Of a DNA stretch of 64,000 bases, positions 23,123-34,201 are shown in pieces (positions within the stretch are counted from its first letter, which is position 1; every line of letters starts with the position of its first letter). Under the pieces are notes generated by a model. The model was not told the DNA's origin. It did no database searches and saw only the letters and a list, made by a program, of their open reading frames with translations. A program made the translations under genes and the position numbers. This stretch comes from Halocaridina rubra (lineage: Eukaryota; Arthropoda; Malacostraca; Decapoda; Atyidae). The stretch spans positions 1 through 64,000 of the forward strand of contig JAXCGZ010020863.1 of NCBI GenBank assembly GCA_037179515.1. The letters are read 5' to 3'.

Positions 23123-25352
23123 ATGGAGTATATCATTGAAGACATTCTTCCTGAGGGTAGAGGCACTGAGGACATGAGGAGGAACTATCCGAAAGGAGAT
23201 TACATCAAAATGAATGAGCTTTTTGCAGTTATTTGACTGGAGAACCTTATTTTACAACAAATCTGTACAAGAAATGTATGACATCTTTTGTGAGAAATAT
23301 GGGAAAATAGTAGATTGCTGCATACCTGTCACCAAAGTAGGTGTAATTCATGCCAGAGAGAAATGGTTCGATAATGGGTGTAAAAGAGCTAAGGAGTGGA
23401 GAGACAAATGCTGGAAAAGGTATAGGAGGAGAAAAAACATAAATGCCTGGCAAACCTACAAAAGAGCAAGAAATGACTACCTAAGTAAAAGGAGAGAGGC
23501 AGAGAGAGATTATGAGAGGGACATCACCAGGAAGGCTAAAGAAAATCCCAAGCTTTTCCACAGCTTTATCAGAGGAAAACTGAAGGTAAAAGAACAGGTC
23601 TTAAGGCTAAAGAGAGCGGATGGAAGCATCACTGAGACGGACGAAGAGATCTGCAAAGAATTGAACAAGGAGTTTCAGTCAGTATTTACAGTAGAAAATA
23701 CCCCACCCCCTCAGATTGCAGTGATAGAAGCTCAAGGGCCGGTATTAGAGAACATCAACCTTACAGCCACAGAGGTATGCAAAGCGCTGATGGATTTAGA
23801 TGTTCATAAAGCTACAGGTCCTGATGATATATCCCCTCATGTGCTTAAAAAATGCGCAAACACAATATCAGTGGCACTAAGTATCATATTTAAGGAGTCA
23901 CTGGAGTCGGGGGAGATTCCAAGATGCTGGAAACAAGCAAATGTGATACCTATCTTCAAAAAGGGAAGGAGGGATACGGCTCTGAACTATAGACCAGTTT
24001 CCTTGACCAGCATAGTTTGCAAACTTATGGAGAAACTACTAAGGAAACATATCTCTCTTCACTTGGAATCCTTCAACTTTTTGTCAGTGAGGCAACATGG
24101 CTTCAGAGAAGGAAGATCAACAGTAACAAACTTATTAGAATTTTATGATGAGGTAAGCCAAATCTTACAGGAAAGAGAGGGCTGGGCAGATTGCACATTC
24201 CTAGACTTCCAGAAAGCGTTTGACACTGTTCCACATGGGAGACTTATTAGGAAGCTGCAATCAATGGCTAGAATAGGTGGAAATGTCTTGGAATGGATAA
24301 AAACTTACTTAGAAGGAAGGGAACAGAGGGTTAGAGTAAGACACTCAGTGTCTGAATGGAGAAGAGTTAGTAGTGGAGTTCCACAGGGTTCAGTTTTAGG
24401 GCCACTTTTGTTCCTTGTATATGTAAATGACCTACCAGAGTCTGTAAATTCATTCATGAATATGTTTGCAGATGATGCAAAGATTGTGAAGAAAGTAAAA
24501 AACGAGAACAATGGTAGAGAACTTCAGGAGGATCTAAATAATCTGCATGAGTGGTCAGAAAAGTGGCTAATGAAATGCAATACTTCAAAATGTAAGGTAA
24601 TGAGAATGGGTACAAGTGCAAGAAGGCCCAAGCTTGACTACTCGGTGGCTGGAGTACAACTTCAAGAGACAGAAAATGAGAGAGATCTAGGAGTAAACAT
24701 ACTGGCAGATTTGTCTCCAGAAATACATATAAATGGCGTAGTAAGGGCAGCATATGCATTCTTATCAAATGTAAGGGTAGCCTTCAGGCACATGGACAAG
24801 GAAATGTTCAGAAATATTTATGTAACCTATGTGAGGCCAAAACTCGAATATGCAGCCCCCTTTTGGAATCCGCACTTGAAAAAGCACATAGCTAAGCTTG
24901 AAAAAGTTCAAAGACATGCCACGAAACTGGTGCCAGAAATATGCAATCTCGGTTATGATGAGAGGCTGAGGGAATTAGACTTGCCATCACTCGAAGCTAG
25001 AAGAGTAAGGGGGGATATGGTGACAGTCTTTAAATTCCTTCATGGTTATGATAGAGTGGATAGGGATCGATATTTCGATATGGCTGGCTCTAGAACTAGA
25101 GGTCATAGTTTGAAGCTTCGTAAGAAAACTTGTTTGCAGGATGTAAGGAAATACTTTTTCAGTGTAAGAGTAGTTGATAATTGGAATTCGCCAAGCGAGG
25201 AGGTAGTTAATGCTATCTCAATCCATAGTTTTAAGGACAGGTACGATAAGTATCACTAAGTCTAAAAATGGAACCGATGAGGAGACGGGAAGATACGAGC
25301 TTTGGGCTCTTTCCCGTAAACACAATTAGGTAATCACAATTAGGTAATCACA
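23123..25352 (+). mobile_element. LINE C copy 2 (5'-truncated, most intact)
   Basis: Begins immediately after a (CA)n run, within the C-terminal endonuclease/linker region, and ends with two copies of CAATTAGGTAATCACA (25322-25352). It is the best-preserved LINE C and the reference for copies 1 and 3. Confidence 0.9.
23214..25259 (+). CDS. LINE C copy 2 reverse transcriptase (partial ORF2)
   Basis: Open frame of 681 codons with no internal stop. A one-base shift near 23225 separates it from the preceding linker frame (23042-23236). Order: basic linker (WRDKCWKRYRRRKNINAWQT), RT fingers (GPDDISPHVLKK), RPVSLTSIVCKLMEKLL, FLDFQKAFDTVPH, SSGVPQGSVLGPLL and FADDAK, then a thumb/connection region ending WNSPSEEVVNAISIHSFKDR. 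RT motifs are intact, but without the endonuclease this copy should not transpose by itself. No RNase H. Confidence 0.9.
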   Translation: MSFLQLFDWRTLFYNKSVQEMYDIFCEKYGKIVDCCIPVTKVGVIHAREKWFDNGCKRAKEWRDKCWKRYRRRKNINAWQTYKRARNDYLSKRREAERDYERDITRKAKENPKLFHSFIRGKLKVKEQVLRLKRADGSITETDEEICKELNKEFQSVFTVENTPPPQIAVIEAQGPVLENINLTATEVCKALMDLDVHKATGPDDISPHVLKKCANTISVALSIIFKESLESGEIPRCWKQANVIPIFKKGRRDTALNYRPVSLTSIVCKLMEKLLRKHISLHLESFNFLSVRQHGFREGRSTVTNLLEFYDEVSQILQEREGWADCTFLDFQKAFDTVPHGRLIRKLQSMARIGGNVLEWIKTYLEGREQRVRVRHSVSEWRRVSSGVPQGSVLGPLLFLVYVNDLPESVNSFMNMFADDAKIVKKVKNENNGRELQEDLNNLHEWSEKWLMKCNTSKCKVMRMGTSARRPKLDYSVAGVQLQETENERDLGVNILADLSPEIHINGVVRAAYAFLSNVRVAFRHMDKEMFRNIYVTYVRPKLEYAAPFWNPHLKKHIAKLEKVQRHATKLVPEICNLGYDERLRELDLPSLEARRVRGDMVTVFKFLHGYDRVDRDRYFDMAGSRTRGHSLKLRKKTCLQDVRKYFFSVRVVDNWNSPSEEVVNAISIHSFKDRYDKYH

Positions 25353-25456
25353 CCAGTCTGATAGGCTCAGCGCAAGAGAGGCATATACTTGAAAACGACA
25401 CCAAGCTCTGAATTTGACCACCCCTCCTTACACCCCCATCACCAAATACTCTCCTT

Positions 25457-26600
25457 ATGGCTACCCCCCCACCTGAAAGGGGAACACGTTCCTCAACGAA
25501 GGTACTGGCCAAAGACAGAGGTATCAAACCTAGGTCTGTGTTCCCAAGGAAGGATTTTCACCTTCTAAGCTTTCCAGAAGGTATATCTCTCGCGGAAAAA
25601 TTTCAATGGAGGAATAAATTCCTTCCCATTCACCATCATTCGCTGAGCATTCCCAACCAAAGCAAATGGTGGTTTAATCATCTATATGTCATGAGGAAAA
25701 ACAAGCATCTTATTGAAGAATTGCAAAGGGGTGTGCATTGGGGGGCTCCAATTCGTGTCAAAGGATAAGCCACCTCTTAGAACATTTTTCATTAAAGGGT
25801 TTCCTACTTATTGGAATAAGGAACAACTGCACTCCCTCTTAGAAAATGAAGATGGAAAATACATCGAAAGCCTACAATGCTTAAAGTATGATGGAAAAGA
25901 ATCTTCGACTCTAAAGATGATGTGGAAATCAATTGAAGTCAATCCTCCAGAAGAAATTGTCCTTCTTCCAAGGATTAAAGATCCCCCTATCCTCAAAGTG
26001 CAAGAAAAATCTTCAACCAACATCCAGCGCTCCCTCTATTGCCAGAAGGGGCACACTTATAAAAAATGTTCAGCAGAGACTGCTGGGCCCATCACAACAA
26101 CTCCTCGGTCCCGGACTTGCTCACGATGTGGCACAGTCACTGAAAATATGTGGGAGCATAACTGTTCCCAGCAGAATGAAGATAGTATCACCTCGGAGAG
26201 CCAAGATACAGGATCTGCCGAGGGTGAATCATTACTGACAACTACAGATGAAGCAGTTCAGGTACAAATTGTAGCAGTGAAGGAACAAATCACTGCAGTG
26301 AATGAACAAATTGTAACAGTGAATGAACAAACTATCAGAGATAACGACCGAGAACTACAGTGCAAATATAACTCCTATGAAAAGATGCTCAAAAACTTAA
26401 AAGAGCAAGTAGCTACATTAATGATTCAGCTTGAAAACATGACAAATGAATCATTTAAGGTTTGTCCTATATCATCTCAAAATGATAATGGCAGTGACAA
26501 GGAAATAGCTCAAAGAACCCGAATAACACGAGCTGCTAAAGTCAAAGGTAAAGCCCTCATACTTGAACAGGTAAAATTCCTTAACACTGCAGATAATTAG
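25457..26600 (+). pseudogene. LINE D ORF1 (gag-like), one frameshift
   Basis: Two overlapping frames, 25457-25768 and 25713-26600, together make one ORF1; a one-base shift lies near 25735-25765. The first part is basic and aromatic. The second has a segment LRTFFIKGFPTYWNKEQL resembling the pre-knuckle domain of LINE gag proteins, then Cys/His motifs (CQKGHTYKKC; CSRCGTVTENMWEHNC), then three tandem near-repeats of the VNEQIVT type and a coiled-coil-like tail (YEKMLKNLKEQVATLMIQLE). Confidence 0.8.
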
Positions 26601-26679
26601 ATGCAGATATCACTCTCCCAACTTTCTATTCTTTAATTTTTTTTTCTTTCTTTCTAATTAATCACAACCTTCTTACTAC

Positions 26680-27130
26680 AATGAACCTGTCTCTTATCTC
26701 TATGTCATACCTTTTCTTCATAAATAGATATGTGTGTGTGTGTGCATGTGCATGCATATATAAGGAGATTCTCATGTATGTAGGTATGTGGTTGTATGTG
26801 TATATGTATATGTATATGCATATACGTGTGTCTATCACTATTCCTATAGCTGTTGGTGTGAATACTGTTGTGACACTAGTGATTGTTATTATAATCATTA
26901 ACTTCATGATTATTACTATAATTAGGTATTTTCATGTGTGCATGTGTGTGTGTGCATGTGTCTGCATATATATATGCAGGTATGTGCACATATATATGTG
27001 CATGCTTGTATGTGTGAATCATCATTCTCATAACAGTTACCATAACTGCTGTTGTGACACTGGTGATTGTTACTGTACTCATTACTTTTGTGATTATTAC
27101 TGTAATTCTTGTTATCAAGGCCCTAATTAT
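26680..27130. repeat. Imperfect direct duplication with TG/TA-rich blocks between the LINE D ORFs
   Basis: Two ~200-bp blocks (about 26720-26925 and 26932-27125) share the order: TGTG-rich tract, ATATGT tract, then GTTGTGACACTRGTGATTGT and an ATGATTATTACT-type string. Probably a tandem duplication inside an insertion. Confidence 0.6.
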
Positions 27131-27146
27131 GCGTTCTGATCTTTTC

Positions 27147-30100
27147 ATGCATTACAAAATCTTAACTTTCAATATTCATTCTTTGAAGAAAAGATTTGTG
27201 GATATTTTGCACTAGGTTAAAAAAGAGAAACCAACATTTGTATGTCTGCAAGAAAGTTTGCACTCTCATCAGTTGTGCAACATAAGAGGCTATTCCAAAT
27301 ATTCGCTTGATAGTAAGCAAGGCCTCACCACTTATATTAGTAACTGCATTCCCCATCAGTTAATCGAAACCAGCACTAATCCAAGTAATGATGGTGAGGA
27401 TAACAAGAATGTCACATATATGCTTTTCAAAATAAATGTCAAAACCAATCCTTTTTATGTTTGTAATACATATATTGGAACTGATGCCTTTAATGAAGCA
27501 AAATTACCACATCCCCTTATGTATGAGAACATTATATTCGCTGGAGATTTTAATGCAAGGCACAAAGAATTTGCAGAAACATCTGATAACATCTGTAATT
27601 ACAATGGCAGACGGCTCTATGAGTTTATTAGTGATAACAATTTTACCTTATTAGGACCACGTTTGCGTACCCACCTTAGAGGTGGTAGACTAGACTACAT
27701 ATTTTATCATGGTTTAGAATATGGGAAAGACTTTACTTGCAGAAGAATAGACGATCTATTGTCTGACCATTTTGCACTTGAGAGCACATTCCTACTCGAT
27801 TTCGGCATTTGTCAAGCACATAAACGAAAGCAGATAAATATTCCTATTGAATTCGTTGCCCCTTTTCGCTCTTTTATGGCTTCTACATTTGAAAATAAAG
27901 ATATTCAGACCATTACAGGCCAAGAAATCTATGATCTCTTAATAGAACGGATATATTTATTCCATAGAACTTACATACACAAGCCTAAACACAAGGCAAT
28001 CAAGAAGAAAAACAATTGGACAGAAGATAACAAGCTAAACACATTTAAAAAACAGGTAGACAGTGCAGTTGATATGTATAAAAGGGACAACAATGCAACC
28101 ACTCTTGAAAATCTGCTACTTACTCTACGAGAGTACCGTGAGCTTAAAAGTGATGTCCGAATTAAGCACTTTCAAAACTTCCTACAGTCTATCAATGCTC
28201 ATACGAGTAGTTCTAAAATCTGGCAGTCAATTAATGCTCTGGTTGGCAAAAACATCAGTGTGTCACAAACAAATGATTCCCAAACTCTTGCTGAAGAACT
28301 TCTCTTACAATACTCTAAGACATCTTCCTTTGAAAACCTTCCTTGCGATATTCAACAACGATTAAGAAATCTTGACTTTGAAAGAATGATGAACATAGAA
28401 TTATCCTGTGCAAGAACAATGGAAGAGGACAGATTCATTGACTACATAACCAAAAATGAGTTGGACTTTGCTCTCTCCCATGGGAAGAGCACCTCTCCGG
28501 GTGAGGATGGCATTACGTACCAAGTAATCCGAGATCTTAATGATGATATTTGTAATGGTATTAATCCAATTCAGTTTTTATTCAGCACTATTTATAATGA
28601 GGGCACACTTCCAGAACAATGGAAAAAAAGCATTATTATTCCAATTCCAAAAAAAGAAAGTACAAAATTAAGACCTATCTCTCTGACATCCTGCTTCTGC
28701 AAAGCCTTTGAGAGAGTCATTCTTAACAGACTTGATTTCACACTCGAGGGAAAATTATCAAATAATTTGTATGGATTTATGAAAGGAAAAAGTACCAAAG
28801 ACTGTTTTGTAGAATTTATGAATGTTGAGCACTGCTCTGAAGTCACTGTTTTTCTAGATTTGCAAAATGCCTTTGATATTGCAAATAGAACCGTTATTTT
28901 GGATCATTTAGCAACTTTAGGGGTCAAAGGTAAACTACTGCAACTAATTAGATGCTACCTAAGTAGTCGAACCTCTAAAGTGTACTATAAAGGATATCTT
29001 ACTTCCAGCGAAAAGGAATTTACACTGGGAACTCCTCAGGGAGGAGTTCTGTCTCCCCTTCTCTTTAACATCTTAATGGATAAGCTTCTCAAGTCTCTCA
29101 GACTACCAAATGATGAATGCACCATCATATGTTATGCAGACGACATATGTATAAGGGCACCTTCTGCCAATGATATGCAAATAATACTTAATGACTTTTC
29201 TCAAGTATCAAAAGACATTGGTCTTGTCATTTCAACTCCAAAAACAAAGTACTTTTCCAGTATCTCGCAAGAGCCTCACCTTGTATTAAGCAATCAAATG
29301 GTTAAGGTGTGCGAAAATCACAAATATTTGGGAATACCAGTTCCTTCTCTCCCTCACACAGAGTATGTCAAAGATTTGTGTGAAAGACTGCAACAGAGAC
29401 TCAGACCGTTAAAGCCTCTTGCCAATAGGGTATCTGGTGTTGGAATTAACATATGCCGAACTTTCTATCTCGCATATGTCAGGTCATTAGTCGACTATCA
29501 CACCCTGCAGCTCTGTACTATGACTACCTCTATCTTAAGACCCCTAGAAAAAATTCAGAACAAAGCTATGAGGATTATTCTTGGCTGCCCTATGAGCACC
29601 AGAATTATAAATATGCAACATGAATTAAACCTCCCACCTTTGATAGAACATATCAAACAGTCAGCTGTGATATTTGGAGTTAAACTAGCGAAATCAGCTC
29701 AGCCTCATCCATGTAATGCTGGTCATTTGCAAGGGCCGCAGTCAGCGCCAACAATCATTAAATCACTAATAAAAAGTAACATACAGTATGAAAGACAAAT
29801 TCACCCCAAAGTATTTAAGCTTATAACCAATGAGACAAAAAAACATAATGTAACACTCTTTACTGAGAGTGGTCCTGAACGATTAATAAATCCTTGCAAG
29901 AGGATTGGGCCAGAAATTCTCTTTCCAATATTATCATCTGGTCCGAATGTTGCTCCAATTATTAAAAAACATCAATGGCTAGATGAAATTGAAGCCTTTA
30001 TTGAAACTAGTTTCCCAACTAACAATGAAACACTCTGCATTTACACTGATGGGTCTCACACAAGCAGTGCAGGAGGGTCTGGGTGCAGCATTGTAGTTTA

Positions 30101-30884
30101 TGAAAATTTTGAAGGGCAGCAAATATTTGACAAAGCACTGAGTATGCCAAAATGGTCATCAATCACCGAATGTGAAATTGTTGGTCTAAAACTTGCTATT
30201 GAACATGTTCTCAGTGCTAGGAGAAATGCTATCATATTCTGTGACTCGCAGAGTGCGTTTCTGTCACTGAGATCATTAAAAAGCTCCTACAAAACTCACA
30301 TGGCTGAAATTCAAGAGGCTCTTATTGATTGCGCAAAACTTAAACTCCAAGTTAAGTTTTCATGGGTACCCTCCCATGTTGGGATAGTAGGTAATGAAAA
30401 GGCTGACAGGCTGGCAAAAATGGCAACTGAGAGTTCAGTGTCTGAATCTATAACCACACTGACTCAGTTTAAAACAATGTTGTATAATGAGATTATGGAA
30501 GAGCAAGAACTTTCTACACTCACACAACATGTAAGCAGCTGTTCGATCCAACATTATGAAAACTTCAGAAGGCTGAGACACAAATACAGCATGGGTAAAA
30601 TGCTTACAGGTGACTGTGATAGAGTTGCTGCCCGTATAAGACTTGGTTATAGAAATATATGGGAGGTGAATTGCGAGAAAACTGGTAGAAAGCACCCAGA
30701 ACACTCAAAATGCCATTTATGTGAGTGTGAAGGGGGCAACAATTTAGTACACTACATTGCAGAGTGCACAAAGCTTAAGGACTTCAGACCACTTGGCCTG
30801 AGCTACTTTGAACTTTGTGTGCACTTTTGCAACCCAGAGAACTTATATCCTGTACTAAGTGTATACCCAACGTTGAAAATGTAA
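27147..30884 (+). pseudogene. LINE D ORF2: endonuclease, reverse transcriptase, RNase H (one early stop)
   Basis: The frame from 27258 to 30884 is open for 1208 codons. The natural start is the ATG at 27147, whose reading (KILTFNIHSLKKRF) is the endonuclease N terminus; a TAG at 27213-27215 interrupts it at codon 23. Endonuclease: FAGDFNARHKEF and LLSDHFALE. RT: LRPISLTSCFCKAFERV, FLDLQNAFDIANR, LGTPQGGVLSPLLF and CYADDICIR. RNase H: YTDGSHTSSAGGSG, TECEIVGLKLAI, FCDSQSAFLSL and GNEKADRLAK. Apart from the single nonsense codon every catalytic motif is intact, so this is a young copy. Confidence 0.92.
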
Positions 30885-30892
30885 TTCTTTTA

Positions 30893-31176
30893 CCCTCTTC
30901 TCCGTCTACATCTTTTCCCACATTTATGTGGGGTCGATGTTTCTGGTCAGTTTTCTCCATTTATTTCTGTCCCATACCTCATCACCCAACAAACCTTTAG
31001 ACCTCAGATCATCATTGATGCAATCCATCCACCTACGCTTTGGTCTCCCTCTCCTTCTACCCTGTATATCCATTTCCATCACCCTCCTCCCAACATACTG
31101 TTCATCCCTTCTAACGACATGACCATACCATCTTAGTCTACTTTCTTGTATATTATCTGATATTTCTATAACTTTG
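30893..31176 (-). mobile_element. RTE-type LINE 3' end
   Basis: Minus-strand frame ending at 30924: [39 protein letters not shown] and DRNKWRKLTRNIDPT, the same family as 11893-12150. It is 5'-truncated at an 18-base A run (31177-31194, plus strand) and (CT)n. Confidence 0.8.
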
Positions 31177-31193
31177 AAAAAAAAAAAAAAAAA

Positions 31194-31309
<116 letters not shown>

Positions 31310-31495
31310 GCCTTTTTATATACATAAGCCACTTTTCCCCTTATAAGGTGAGTGGCTGAGTAAAGGAATAATGCTCTGACTTTCTGGGAAGAGAAAGTAC
31401 AGAGAAGGGTTCTTTCATTCCCTTCGCTCCGCCCCACTTAGTCTACTCTTACGACACGCAGGGGAACATGGAGGAAGTATTCTAACCCCCTCCCT

Positions 31496-31640
31496 CAAGA
31501 GCTCATATGTATGTATATGTGTGTACATGTGTGCATGTATGTGTATATGTATATGTATGTGTATATGTATTTATATGTATATATGTATGTATATGTGTAT
31601 ATGTATATGTATGTGCATGTCTATATGTATCAATAATTAC
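31496..31640 (+). repeat. Degenerate TATG/TGTA-rich tract
   Basis: Interspersed ATATGT and GTATGT words, a decayed microsatellite. Confidence 0.8.
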
Positions 31641-31688
31641 TACTTTTGATTCATAACTCTATCTATATACAAAAGCTGTAGTAATGAT

Positions 31689-31695
<7 letters not shown>

Positions 31696-31767
<72 letters not shown>

Positions 31768-31830
31768 GTAATAATAATAATGATAATAATAATAATAATG
31801 ATAATAATAATAATAATGATGAAAATAATA
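31696..31830 (+). repeat. (AAT)n microsatellite with decayed end
   Basis: A pure AAT run to about 31767, then copies with G/C changes to about 31880. Confidence 0.95.
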
Positions 31831-32163
31831 ATCATGATGGTGGTAGCAATGGTTGTGATAATAGTGATAATGGATTAATTGACGTAATTCTCTCTCACGT
31901 ACATAATTTGAAGGGTGGAGAAGGGGAAAGGCTTTCAGTCTTTCTCTTTCTTTTCCTTCCAAATTTATCCTCCATTAGATGGCACTGTGTTTATGTGTAT
32001 GTATGTATGTATGTTCAGGTTTATATGTGTACGTATATGCAATTAAGTACATGCACTTTCCTCTGCTGTGTTACCCTCAGATGACAATGATGTGTATGAG
32101 TATGCATGGATGTGTCTTTATCTGTAGTAAGGACGAATAACTCCTTTTGCTGAAATGAATACC

Positions 32164-32279
<116 letters not shown>

Positions 32280-32336
32280 TGATATGTATGGCTATGAAGC
32301 CCCAGTGGTGTTTCTATTGCTCATCTAATTAATGCA

Positions 32337-32338
<2 letters not shown>

Positions 32339-32419
<81 letters not shown>

Positions 32420-32440
32420 ATGTATGTGTGTGTATATATA
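32339..32440 (+). repeat. (TA)n with (TG)n tail
   Basis: TA run to about 32405, then TGTG and TATGTGTG words. Confidence 0.95.
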
Positions 32441-32799
32441 TATGTATGTACCTACTTATTGTTCTAACCTGAAAATTGTTATTCTATATCTGCTTCAAAT
32501 TGTCTGCAGTAGTACTGCTGAAAAGTGAAACGGAATTTAAATGATAGCACTCAACAAGGGCTATTGAAAATATTGTCACAATGATTACTCTTCAAGTACT
32601 CTTCAATTATTACACTATAATTTATTATTAATTACTTGCTATGATATTTTAAATTAATTGCAAATTCTATTAGTATGTTATTAATACATAACCACATAGA
32701 TTGTAATGTTATCAACTGCAATATGACTGGGAGTGCCCATGTGCACATGTCCCCATGTACAGTTATCTGAATAAATAAAAAAAAAAAAAAAGATTTTGT

Positions 32800-33250
32800 A
32801 ATTGAAAGGGCTAATCCACAGATGAAACAGGCACTTGATAAAGAGAAGTCCGTGATAATGGCAGGTAAAAGTGAAGCAGGAGTCAACATGTTTGAGGAGA
32901 CCTGAACAAAATAAAGCAAAGGTTTTAGGCCTGACAAGGAAACTTGGAGTAGTATGTTCTTCAGAAAATACTGTCAGCATTCAATGAAGTGGTAAATATT
33001 CTATGGAGGGAAAGGCAAGAATAGTGAAAGTAACCTTTGAGAGAGGGGACACATGTAGAGAAGTATTGATGAGGGCAAACAATCTAAAACACCTTCAAGA
33101 ATTCAGAAGTGTTCAGTAGAACATATAGAACACAGGAAGAGATGGAAAGGATCTAAAGCTTGTCGCAAGAATCTAGAAATGTAAATGAGGGGCTAAATAA
33201 AGAAGAGAAGAAAAAAATTCGTTTCAGTGGATTTTGGTAATACTGAAGCA
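32800..33250 (+). pseudogene. Possible decayed LINE ORF1
   Basis: Reading across several stops gives strings like GKARIVKVTFERGDTCREVL and LKHLQEFRSV, which resemble the C-terminal domain of ORF1 proteins of Jockey/CR1-group LINEs. Stops and frame changes are frequent and the boundaries are vague. The mariner begins just downstream. Confidence 0.35.
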
Positions 33251-33904
33251 TGAGTGGTCATGAAGTTCTTCTTCCTACAAGGCAAAGGAGATGCAGAAAT
33301 ACATGGCAAGAAAAAGGAATTTTAGAAGGATGATTGCCCATCATATTCCATATAGAAAACCTGGGTGTCAAGGCTTTGGACTGGTCATTTCGAGGTCACA
33401 GATGAACTCTGGCCAGGATGGCAACCTTCCGCAACCACAGAGGACAAAGCCAACACTGTGTACGTAATGATTCTTGAGGACAGCCGGATATCAGCTAAAG
33501 TCATAGATGAGACTCTGGGGATTTCCAGAAAAAGAGTTGGCCATATAATCTACAATATTCTGGACACGAGAAAGCTTTCCGTAAAATGGTTGCTGAAATA
33601 CCTGAACACAGATCAGAAGTGCATCAGAGTGACAACATCCAAGGCAATTTGGATCGACTTGCAGCAGGGAAGGCTAATTTTATGGCTCACTTAGTTATCA
33701 TGGATGAAACATGGGTTCATCACTATGATCTCCAGACCAAGCAGCAATCTATGGGGTGGCGGCACAGTGGTTCACTGTGTCCCAAGAAGTTTCAGACAAA
33801 GAAGTCAGCTGGAATGATTCTGGATTCAGTGTTCTGGGACAAAAACGGAGTAGTACTCATAAAATCCCTGCCAAAGGGTCCCACCATCCATTAAGAATAC
33901 TACA

Positions 33905-34201
33905 TGTCAAATCAAATCAAATCAAAATCAAAACATTTATTTCCATTTTGTACAATGGTTATTCAACATTAATAGTAACTTATAAGTAGACATGTAATTA
34001 AACTAATAAATAAGAGGGTTAGACATATAGTTAAATTAAATGTAGCTTTCATAGAAAATAATAATGCTGTAATAAAAATGTTAAAAATAATGTTAATAAT
34101 AAAGTAGTAAGTATGCCACTAGATACAGGATCGTTATTATCGGCATCATTTCCATATTTGTTTCCTTACAATGAGAATAATTAGTTCTTAATGAGCAGCA
34201 A
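33905..34201 (-). other. LINE B copy 3 3' UTR and tail
   Basis: AT-rich 3' UTR ending in CCATTGTACAAAATGGAAAT then a TTTGA-type repeat. Copy 4 carries the same UTR at 39089-39372 with a (TTTG)n tail. Confidence 0.85.

Larger units (their letters stand above)
25385..30892 (+). mobile_element. LINE D: non-LTR retrotransposon with RNase H
   Basis: ORF1 with Cys/His motifs and ORF2 with endonuclease, RT and RNase H, a layout like LINE A but clearly a different, AT-richer family. The 5' boundary is unclear because LINE C copy 2 ends at 25352. The 3' end is near 30892, where an RTE fragment starts in the opposite orientation. The ORF1-ORF2 spacer (26601-27146) is unusually long and repetitive. Confidence 0.9.
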
